From Diospyros lotus (Eukaryota; Streptophyta; Magnoliopsida; Ericales; Ebenaceae), in the NCBI RefSeq assembly GCF_014633365.1, contig NC_068352.1, positions 2,224,393-2,288,392 on the forward strand: a DNA stretch of 64,000 nucleotides. The letters run 5' to 3'. The notes under the pieces are model-generated. The model did no database searches, had not been told where the DNA came from, and saw only the letters and a program-made list of their open reading frames with translations. A program made the translations under genes and the position numbers. Below, piece after piece: positions 1 to 10,100 of the stretch. Position 1 is the first letter of the stretch. Each line of letters starts with the position of its first letter.

Positions 1-695
1 TTATCAACTATCATTGAACAGAATAAACATGGCTAGTCATCATTTTTCCTGATTTTTCCTTAAACTTAACGTCTCTTGTATCTATATACTTAACCATCTA
101 GCTCTTGTTGTCGGGTCTTCTTCCAAATAAAAAATAATAATAAAAAGAATTATCAAAGGGAAGGAAGAAAAACCCAAAGGGTTTGTTCACACTTGTTTGA
201 ACGAGCATTTAGATTGCTCTAGAGGTTCTAAATTTTGCCACAATGATCCACATTCAGTTCTTGAATACTATTCATGGTTTGCAACCTTAATACACGAAAA
301 GAGTTTTATATATTATAAATAATATATTACACAACAAATATGATGATATATGGGTACGTGCAAACGGTCGGTTCGATTATCAAATTAATTGAAATCTATT
401 ACTCGATTAAACCGAATCAAAGAACAAATTGATTAAATTGAAGAAACACAAAAAAATTGAAGAAAATCCAAACAACTAATAGAAAACACACAAAATTGAA
501 TAAAACAATTATAAACATCAAAACAACATCATTTTAAAATTTAGTTAGTTCGATTATTCCAACCCAAAAACTCAAATCGAAAATCAAAAACTGAACTTTA
601 AGAAAAATGAATTGAATTGAACCGATGTAAGAAAAATATCAAATTGAACCGATGAGTTCAATTAATTCAGATAAATCAAACTTTTACTCTTTTCT
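1..695. repeat. Direct duplication, copy A (cut by left window edge)
   Basis: This stretch is strongly similar, in the same orientation, to 2942-3749, with small indels and substitutions. The first 350 bases carry the shared unique-looking sequence. The rest is a diverged AT-rich element with alternating AACCGA and TCGGTT-type motifs, equivalent to the hAT miniature element in copy B. Similarity ends near 695, at the right end of that element. No coding potential is visible. Confidence 0.85.
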
Positions 696-1521
696 AGTTC
701 TAACGTTGAAATTGTTGTCGAGAAAAATACATAAGAGGGGGGTGAATTAGATTTTTTAAAAATTAATAATTTTAACTCTTTTAAAAATTCTTAAATTTTT
801 TATCTTAATATATGATGATTGTAGTAAGATTGATAATAATAAAATCACACAACTACAAAAAACACGAGAAATTTATAAAGATTCAACTCTAAAGAGCCTA
901 ATCTTTTCTCCCAAGACTTATCTTAAGGTTTCATTAGAAAGAATGAATATTAGCTTTTAATTAAAACTAGAACCAATATATACAATTCCTTGTCTAAGCA
1001 AGAATTACTAGCACACTACTAGCAAATACAATTCCCTTACACAATAAGTGAGTAAAAGTAACAAACTTACAATTAGAGACAATTACAAACAAGTCACCAA
1101 CGGTTGAGAATTCCATCAGCTAGCACACTTCCAATACTTTAAACATTCTCACTCTTGTTTAAATACTCTATTAAGTTTGTTCTACCTTGAGTTTCCATAC
1201 TTACCCTATATATATACACCTTCCAAACAAACTAACTAAAAGGGTTAATGTGAAATTTGAAATTCAAAAATTGTTTAGATTTTGTCAAATAACAAGAAAC
1301 AAAATAAGAAAATATGTCTAAAAATAACTCATATTTAATTCAAAATAAATTTACTTTTTGTATGAGAAATCAATCTTTGAAAATTCAAATATAAGCTTTT
1401 GAGACACAAATAATTAAAATAAGGAAACATGTTTAAAAGTAATTCACTTTTAATTTAAAATAAATTTACTTTTTACATAAGAAAGAAATATATTTATCAA
1501 AATATGAAAATTCAAATATAA
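696..1521. other. AT-rich intergenic sequence with part of a roughly 120-130 bp tandem repeat
   Basis: No gene is visible. A purine stretch near 735 reading GAGGGGGGTGAATTAGATT resembles the inverse complement of the end of many Copia LTRs, but no full element can be delimited. From about 1305, related AT-rich units begin, recognised by repeated ATTCAAATATAAGCTTTT, AATTTAAAATAAATTTAC and ACAAATAATTAAAATAA motifs. The series resumes at 2648-2760, after the Harbinger-like insertion. Confidence 0.5.
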
Positions 1522-2647
1522 GGGCCTGTTCTCTTTGTTGTTTTCGGGCCGTTTTTTGTTTTCGATTTTTCAAAACACCCAAAACGTGTTTACTTACCCA
1601 TTCTCAAAAATGCATTTTTCTAAACACAAAAAAAATTTACACACAAAACTCAAAACAACAAAATCCTGTTTTGGCCGTTTTCAGCCAAAACCAGTGAAAA
1701 ATTCCAAAACATGGAAAACACCTCTTGGTCATTTTCTCTTCCAACTCTTTTCTCCCTTCTCCTTCTCTTCAAGCTCAGCCTCTTCTCTTCCAGCTCTCTT
1801 CTCCCTTCTCTTTCTCTTCAAGCTCGGTCGTCACTGCCATCACTACCATCCACGCCCGCCACGCCTAGATCCGTCGTCCACGCCCACCACCGCCACGCCC
1901 AGATCCGCCGTCCACGCCCGCCATCGCCACCGCCCTCTACCATTTCTTCATTCCGCTACCACCTCTGCCATTTCTTCCTTCCGCCACCGCCTCTTCCATT
2001 TCTTCCTTCCTTCACCGCCTCACCCAAATCCATTGTCCACGCCCGCCACTGCCACCACCACGCCCAGATCCGCCGTCCATGCCTGCCACAGCCACCGCCC
2101 TTTGCCATTTCTTCCTTCCGCCACCGCCTCTGCCATTTCTTCCTTCATTCACCGCCTCACACGACCTCTGCCATTCTTCCTTCCTTGACTTTTATGATTT
2201 ATAATTTTTTTTAATATTTATGTTGTGATAATCTAAATCTGTAGATAATTTCAATTTGTTGATAAAAAAAATTATTATGAAATTAATAGTTGAGTCAAAT
2301 TAAAAATAATTTTAGGAAGTATTTTGTAATTTTAATACATTACATATGATTAAATTATTAGTTATCTCTAATATTATATTTTAAATTTTTTAAATTAAAT
2401 TTATAACTTATTAATAAATATTTATAATTTACTTTGAATCAATTTTTTTAAATAAAATATCATAAAATAACATTTTACAAAATTTTAAAATAAACGTGTT
2501 TTCCAATTTTCTATTTTAAGAAATAATTTTTTAGAATGATAAAAAGAACGTATTTTTAAAATTTTCAAAATAGACACTTAAAACACAAAATTAAAAATGA
2601 ATTCAAAACTCAAAACTGAAAAATTGAAACACAAAAAGAATATCACC
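1522..2647. mobile_element. Harbinger/Tourist-like non-autonomous DNA transposon
   Basis: The segment is flanked by TAA on both sides (1519-1521 and 2648-2650), the 3-bp target duplication expected of PIF/Harbinger elements. The left end begins GGGCCTGTTCTCTTTG, and the inverse complement of the right end begins GGTGATATTCTTTTTG, so the termini are imperfect inverted repeats of the GGCCTGTT type. The insertion splits a unit of an AT-rich tandem repeat, which resumes on the right. No transposase is encoded. The middle holds a C-rich minisatellite that produces two long overlapping artefactual frames. Confidence 0.65.
1730..2190. repeat. C-rich minisatellite inside the Harbinger-like element
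   Basis: Repeated CCATTTCTTCCTTC, CGCCACGCCCAGATCCGCC and CCGTCCACGCCCGCCA modules alternate irregularly. Two plus-strand frames stay open here only because the repeat contains few stop codons. Their products are runs of Pro, Ser, His and Arg with no recognisable domain, so I do not call them genes. Confidence 0.7.
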
Positions 2648-2941
2648 TAAGCTTTTAAGACATAAATAATTAAAATAATAAAATATATCTAAAAATAATT
2701 TATTTTTAATTTAAAATAAATTTACATTTTACGTGAATAAAAAATATATTTATCAAGATAAGACAACTCATCTCTAATTCAAAATAAGAGATACAAATCC
2801 ATGTTGCAATTGCGAAGAAGACGTGAAGAAGCCCACTTAAAACTCATTTGTTAGTCGCATTTTTTGAACAAAAGACTTTCTTTATTTCCCCATTGACTGA
2901 AACATTGAACTTACAATCCACTAATTATTATTTTTTTCCCA

Positions 2942-3749
2942 ATTATCAACTATCATTGAACAGAATAAACATGGCTAGTCATCCTTTTTCCTGATTTTTC
3001 CTTAAACTTAACGTACGTCTCTTGTATCTATCTACTTAACCATCTAGCTCTTGTTGTCGGGTCTTCTCCCAAATAAAATAATAAAAAGAATTATCAAAGG
3101 GAAGGAAGAAAAACCCAAAGGGTTTGTTCACACTTGTTTGAACGTGCATTTAGATTGCTCTAGAGGTTCTAAATTTTGCCACCATTAATGATCCACATTC
3201 AATTCTTGAATTCTATTCATGGTTTGCAACCTTAATACACGAAAAGAGTTTTATATAATATAAAAAAGGTATTACACAACAAATATGATGATACATAGAA
3301 GTGTACAAATAGTTAGTTCAGTTATCAAACAGATCAAAATTTACTAATCAATTAAATTGAACTGATGAGCACAACTGAACCAACTGATCATTAATCAAAA
3401 AAATCAAACAACCGATAATTGAAAAAATTAAACCGAATTGATTAAACCGAAGAAATGAAAAAAAAATCAAAGAAACTTGAAGTCACCAATAGAAATTACA
3501 CAAAATCGAATAAAATGACGTCGTTTTATAAATATCAAAATAATATCATTTTAGATTTGGTCAGTTCGGTTAGTTTGGTTCTTCTAACCAAAAAATCAAA
3601 CTGAAAACCAAAAAATTGAACTTTTGAGAAAAATTAACTGAACCAAACCGATGCAAAAAAAAAAAAAAAAAAAAATTGAATCAATACAAGAAAAAAATCG
3701 AGTCGAACTGACAATTAATTCAAGTAAACTGAACTTTTGCTCTCCTCTG
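2942..3749. repeat. Direct duplication, copy B
   Basis: This matches 1-695 in the same orientation, starting at TTATCAACTATCATTGAAC. It includes the hAT miniature element at its right end. The insertion left a target duplication in this copy, whereas copy A has a different sequence on the right of the element. The breakpoint of the duplication therefore lies at or near the element's right end. The two copies are 2.9 kb apart, start to start. Confidence 0.85.
3296..3749. mobile_element. hAT-type miniature inverted-repeat element (MITE)
   Basis: An identical 8-bp duplication ATGATACA flanks the segment (3288-3295 and 3750-3757). The ends TAGAAGTGTACAAA (left) and CAGAGGAGAGCAAA (inverse complement of the right) are diverged forms of the TAGGGGTGTGCAAA terminus common in plant hAT miniature elements. 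The interior is AT-rich, with many AACCGAA and CGGTTTGG-like motifs and a poly(A) run near 3656-3675. It has no coding capacity. A diverged counterpart sits at about 350-695. Confidence 0.8.
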
Positions 3750-6470
3750 ATGATACATACTATTTAGATTATATAAAATACTTTTCTTATCATACAAAGT
3801 ATCTAGATTGCATGGAAATGAAAATAGGAAACAAATATGATACAAAATAAAAACTAAAATGAAAAAATAATATTTTCTTAAAAATAAGAAACAGAAATGC
3901 CTGAAAATGAGTAAATAAAAAAATATAAGAGCTTTTTATAAATATAATTTTTAATATAAAAATAGTTATTCAATCAAAAAATAAACATAAATTCTATTGA
4001 AACATGACTTATTAATTTAAAATAAATTAAAAAATTAAAAAATAATTAAACATAATACAAATAATAAATTTAAAATTTTTGTGTTAGAGACAAAAAAAAG
4101 TTTTATCTTTAGCCTATTCCATCTCTAACATGTTCACGGATGAAAACGCGTTTTCAATATTTTTTTTAATATTATAAAAGGACTCAAAATAATTTTAAAA
4201 TTAGAAAAAAAGTTTAAAAATATTTTTTTGACATTTCAAAAATAATAAAACAAAGCCCAAAATATTTGTGTGCATCATAACAAACCACCTGTGTGAATAA
4301 ATATTTTACAATTTTCAGAGAAATTAACTGTATCCGATAGCTAAGATGACTTTTAAAATTAAAAGATAATTTGACGTGACCTTGCAAAGACCAGATCAAC
4401 ATGAGTCCAAACGTGGTACACAAGTTAACAGGATTGACTCAAACATTCACACCCACAATATCTCTTCCATCAACATCTCACAGAAATTCTTGCAAACTCC
4501 AGAGACTTCTTGCTAATGTACACATTTTCAAGCTCCAAGTTTAAATCTAGTAATTTTTTATGATGCACAAACTATATTTTTCTTTCTTCCATTGCTTCAT
4601 GTACAGGCTCAAAATATTTTTGTTCTTGATTTACCATTTGGTCCTTCTCTTCCTGTAAAATTTTAAGATTATCTTCAGTGGCATAATTCATATATATAAT
4701 TGTTGCTTGATTATCTTCAAGTGACAGCACTGCCTCATTGGATGAGGCTATGTTGTGTCCCATTTTCATGGTTGATGCTTCATTATATTCAAGCAGTGTA
4801 GCCTCTTTAGACTCAGAAATTGGCTTCAAGTCTTTATGATGATAGGTACTAATAGAATAAGTACCATCAAGTCTTAATTAAGTTCCAATCAATATTCAAT
4901 CACCTCATTTTCATCTCCCAATAAGCCACCAATACAAATACTCTACAAGCATCTCATTTTCATTTACATCTCTCATGTTCAAGACTAACTACGTCATTTT
5001 TTCAAACAGCTGGTGTGCATTACTTCTCTATCTCCCGTCTCCTCCCCAATTTGAGCCACAATGCCCACAACTCTTTTAAAATGAGTTTCGATATTTGGAA
5101 CAACTCTTTCAAAATGAGATTATGCTATTTCGAGATGAAATCGACCAACCAAGTAGCTTTAAATGAGAAAAGAAAGAAACATAGCCATTTTGTAATCCCA
5201 TTCGGTTTTCTTGAAATTAATTAAAAATTCATTGTTGAAGGAAGGAATTTATGTGAGATGATAGAGGAAATTGTGAGTTCATCAAAGAAGAGATGATTTA
5301 ATTTCAGAAAGAAGACGAACATTTTGCTGAAGAAGAGAAAGAATAGAAAATCGTGTTAATTGTAAAATGGAATTTGGAAGAAAAATCGTTAACTGATTTT
5401 CCTATCAATTGCAAAATGGATTTTAAAAGAAGACGAAATTGAATGAGAAGGGAAGATGAAAAGATGGATTTTTTTCAGTTAATTGTAGAATGAATTTTGG
5501 AAGAAGAACGTCAAGTTTTTTACTATTAGTTTGGGATAATCTTTGTTTGGTGGCGTGTATTAATTTAGTGATGTGGATTACTTTTATTGGGAAGACAACT
5601 ACGAGAACAATAAATAGGGACAATAGATTTGGACTCCACAATCATGTGGATTTTTAGAGAAAATTTAAGTAAATATAAGATTTTGTATAGTGATAAAATT
5701 AAGTTAATTCTAATTTAAAAGTCAAGAATTCAAAATTTGTTGATAGAGTTTATTTTAATGTTTTGAAATAAAATAATAATTAATTACAAAAAAAAAAGTA
5801 ATACAACTTCGACTCATATACCAATGATATAACAAACTTTAAATGTTAATAAATTTACATTTAAAGTAATAGTTTTTCTAAATGAATTCAAAAGGTAACG
5901 CTGATAAAGATTTTCTTTGACGATTGTACATATTTTCTCTCTTAATGTTAGAAAAATTATATATTTTTATTAATTATTTAAATATTTTAATTTAATTTTT
6001 TATCGTGAGACTCAGGATATACCCTAATCTCAAGTTATAGACTTTTTTCTGATTACTTTTAATGATATTTTTAGTTATAAAAAATATATTTCTTAAATAA
6101 TCTTATTGTTATATAAAAATATTTTTTAAAAATAAATTATAACTATTAAATCCACTTAATGTATTTTTATTTAAATTAATTTATACAAACAAAATATAAA
6201 AGGAGATCACACATAACGTGACAAGTCACTCATAAATTGTCAAAGGGATGGGGCCCACAGCCCCAGTCAAACTCAACACGTCCGGATCCGGCTTTCACAT
6301 TTCCGCCACGCGCAAGTCCAGCACCGACCGCAATTATTTTTCTAAAAATATTTAATTTTAAAAGATATCATTTATATTAAGAGAAAAGCTAATAAAAAAT
6401 TATTTAAAAGAGTCTGACAACTATTTTTATTTTATTATTTTATTTTATTTTATTTTGCTTTGCTGGCCTT
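3750..6470. other. AT-rich intergenic region upstream of the GDSL gene
   Basis: Short unsupported frames occur (for example 4572-4829 on the minus strand and 5015-5224 on the plus strand). None has a domain, splice context or neighbour that would support a gene. A GC-richer patch at about 6245-6330, just upstream of the GDSL promoter, contains ACGCG and CCGG motifs and may be promoter sequence. The rest is AT-rich with homopolymer runs. Confidence 0.5.
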
Positions 6471-6476
6471 TATAAA
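6471..6476 (+). promoter_or_regulatory. TATA box of the GDSL gene
   Basis: TATAAA lies about 90 bases before the chosen start codon at 6562, after a T-rich tract. Spacing and context suit a plant core promoter. The transcription start would fall near 6500. Confidence 0.6.
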
Positions 6477-6561
6477 GGGCTATGTTCTATCCACTTCAGC
6501 TCCACTCAGCACCGCCAACGCCAAGGCCTTGGTTTCGGTTTCGATTCGGTTTCAGGAAGGA

Positions 6562-7114
6562 ATGGGAACGGCTTTCTGTCTCTGGTTCCTCTGCTTCCTG
6601 GACTTGGTCTTCATCTTCTCCGATACTCTCGCCGGAGCTCAACCACAAGTTCCGGCCGTTTACGTGTTCGGCGACTCCCTGGTGGACGTCGGCAACAACA
6701 ATCACCTGAAGCTCTCGCTCGCCAAAGCCGATTTCCCGCACAACGGCGTCGACTATCCCGGCAAGAAGCCGACAGGACGCTTCAGCAACGGCAAGAATAT
6801 TGCCGATTTTCTAGGTAATTCTCGATCGGCCTGACCTGTAGAAATTACAACTTCAGATTAAAGTTAACTTTAATTACTGCATTCACTTTCTTAATATCTT
6901 TTCGATCGAGTTAGTTCGATCGGACTTTATGATTCGACGGGGAATCTTGGATGGATGATTGATTTCTTTATACTTTTCGCATATATAATTCCGCGCCTTC
7001 TTTCTCTTTGCCTTTTTACTTTTATTGTTGCTTTTACGTTGAGTTCCTGCAGCAATCGCGTTGAGTGAACATTTCTGTCTCCTCAAATTCTCGTACTCGT
7101 AGCATACCCCCCCC

Positions 7115-7159
<45 letters not shown>

Positions 7160-10100
7160 TGTGATCATCTGTAACTGTAACAGCAGATAAATTATTATGC
7201 GGCGCGTTTATCACTACTTATTGTTAAAAATCAATATAAAAGAATATTGAATTTTGTATTTAATAAAATTATTAAATTAAGTTATAGAATAAAATCAAAA
7301 AATCATTGTTTATTTACTTCGTTGTTCAATAAATGATGTCGATCTGAGTTTTTAAGCTGCTATTAGCTGTTGAATGAATCTCACCAGAATTTTCACTTGA
7401 GTTCATTTCGGTCACAGGAATTTTCATTAACAAACTTTGCAGTTTTACTTGATCATTTATTTTTCCTTTTCTCTTCTAATTTCTTCTCTTTCTAAACATA
7501 CGTCATCATTTCATTGAATTGTTCTAGGGATGTCTTTGTATCGCTGTTTTTGTGTGTGGTTGTGGGGTCCTCATTGACTGTACCTTTTCATGTTTAGTTA
7601 ATCAGTTATTGTTTTTTTATCAAAAAAGAGTCACTGAATAGTATATAAATTTTAAAAATTGATGGGAGTGATAGTTTTAGTGACATGAATGTTGGAATAT
7701 ATAGAGAAAAATCTTGTCTTCAAGGATGAAGTAAATTTATTAAGCTACCTTTAAAGAACAACTCATGTATTTGCATGTGTCTTGTTGACAAATAATAAAA
7801 AGGTGATTGTCATTTTATTTAACTCAAATTTAAAAGATGAGTCAATAAAATTCAATTCTCGAGTCTTAATAATAAAAAATTTAGTCTTTATAGTAGAAAT
7901 TCAGAGTTATCTCTATTTGATCAAATTAATTCTTTGTCAATTCAAGATAATCGAGCTTGAGAACCTCAAATATAACTCTTGAATATCTCGATACACTTCA
8001 CTTTAATATGACCTCTATTAGCAAAGTTCGATGTCATCTCAATCCGACCCAACAAATTCTTAGTTAGTTCAAGATAATCGTTTGTAGGAACTTCGAAGTT
8101 AACTCCGAATATCTCAACTCACTTCGTTTATAACTAAATTATATGACTTATAAGTGTTCGTTATACTCTTATCATTCACTCTATATTAACTTTAACTTGA
8201 GCATCAAATGCATACTAGCAGAATTAGTCTTGCTCTTCTTTCTGTAAATGTTCACATCGAAACAAACCTTAATGATCGACCCTAACCACCCTCAACAACC
8301 ATCTTCTCTCATATTTAGGTCCTTGTTGGTCTCTCACAATAAGACTATCTTAGGTGTAAGGGTAAAGTGTGTAATAATGATGATGTAATCGAAGCCTACA
8401 TGTGTAATACCGATCAATCCCATAGATAGTATCTAGGCATAGTTGAAAAGGTTATCATGAACTCATCTTTGTAAAACTTAAAACTTAATGGGTTGGGTTT
8501 ATTCCATTTGCGTCACTTGACCATATATCGTATAGAAATTAGGCCTGCTGCTTCTCCATTACTTATTTATAAAGCCACATGAGTTTTTATAAAAATAATT
8601 CAAATTACTAGAAATTTAAGTAAAATTTAGTCAATATATAGTTATATAAATCATTAAACATCATCATTATTAAAAAAAGCAAAAAATCACAATTACGTGA
8701 CTTTAGCAATACTATTTTTGCATAAACTTTTGTAAGTATTTTTTTCTGGTAAAATATTTATGATCTAAGATTAGTGCAATTATGTTTTTTCCCCTTGTTT
8801 TTTTTTCTTTTTTTAGATCAAAAGTTTTATTCAAGATGGAAATTTATTGAGAAAATAGTTTATTTATTTGGAAACTAATTAATTGTTGGGCAGCTGAGAA
8901 AGTGGGATTACAGACTTCACCACCATATCTTGCATCGAAATCTAACAAGAGCGGCGGGTTTCCGATCACCGGCGTTAGCTTTGCCTCGGGAGGTGCCGGA
9001 ATCTTCAACGGCACCGACGAACGATATGTAAGTCAAAATCAACTCAATTTTGTGTCTTTTTCTTCTATTCCCGGACTTTTAGAATATACTGATGCAATGG
9101 GACCTTACTTGGCTATCAAAAACGCGTTGCGCACTTAGCCATAAATCAGGTAAAAATATTAAGTAAATGAGGCCGTAGTGAAATTACTACTATATTGCTT
9201 GATGCATGGCTTGACTTCTCAAATTCAAAATTTTCTAGGCAGAGTCGTTCACTGTCCTATTTGATCCCAGGAAGCTGTTAAAAGTAATTTATCAGATTTC
9301 TAAAATTTAGTGATGTGATATTTATTGGTCTAAATAAATATTTAACGAGTTGGGTCAGGTGGGCGCATGAGCCTCCTAACCCAAGAAATTGTTATTCCTA
9401 CAAAAATATAATTATTTAATTACACCTTAAATTCTTATGTCATAATTACATAAAGAGTAAAGTGTTATCAATAAATTATTTAGTGGTATGGTAACACACC
9501 CATACCCATAGTTGGCATGAAAAATGTTTAAATTCAAAAATAAAGTATAATAAACATACATTGATTAGTAATATATTTAATATTTTTTAATCATTAAGCA
9601 ACTTAGCACCTACCCAATAGCAAATACCTATTAATTTCTTTTTAAAGAAAAGAGGCAGTGTCATAGAATTAAGGATAAATTTAAATTTTTAAAAAGTTAT
9701 TAGCATTAATGTTATCAAAAACATATATTGAAATTTTCTCCCATTATCATTTTATTTTTTTTTCCTCCCAAATTGGGAGTGATAAAACATAAAAGGCATA
9801 TAGAACGAATAGATGAAAATTATTATTATTATCAATTTTCATTTTATTTTATTTTATTACTAAAGTTTCCTCCATATGAGAAGAACCTTATTTCATTCAT
9901 TTTCATTTGTTCCACCAAATGATGAGATCCAAATAGGATTGAATTCCACATCAATATATAACATATATGTTGAAGAGATTTAGGAAATTAGGACATATTA
10001 GTTAGTCTAAGAAATTTAAAAGACAACTCCAATCGATATTTTTATATTTTAAAAAGACATAGCATTTATTTTTAAAACATTTAAAAATTCTCAAAAGTAA

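Noticed and set aside
1535..2214. Two overlapping plus-strand frames of 217 and 167 codons, Pro/Ser/His-rich
   Set aside because: They lie wholly in a C-rich minisatellite inside a non-autonomous transposon; no domain, no promoter or splice support, and two frames are open at once.
4572..4829. 85-codon minus-strand frame with a Glu/Gln-rich tail
   Set aside because: No recognisable domain, no conserved neighbour and no start context; it could be a fragment but I cannot support it.
6482..6741. Additional frames on both strands over GDSL exon 1
   Set aside because: They are shadows of the GC-rich exon; only the frame with the signal peptide and GDSL motif fits splicing to exon 2.
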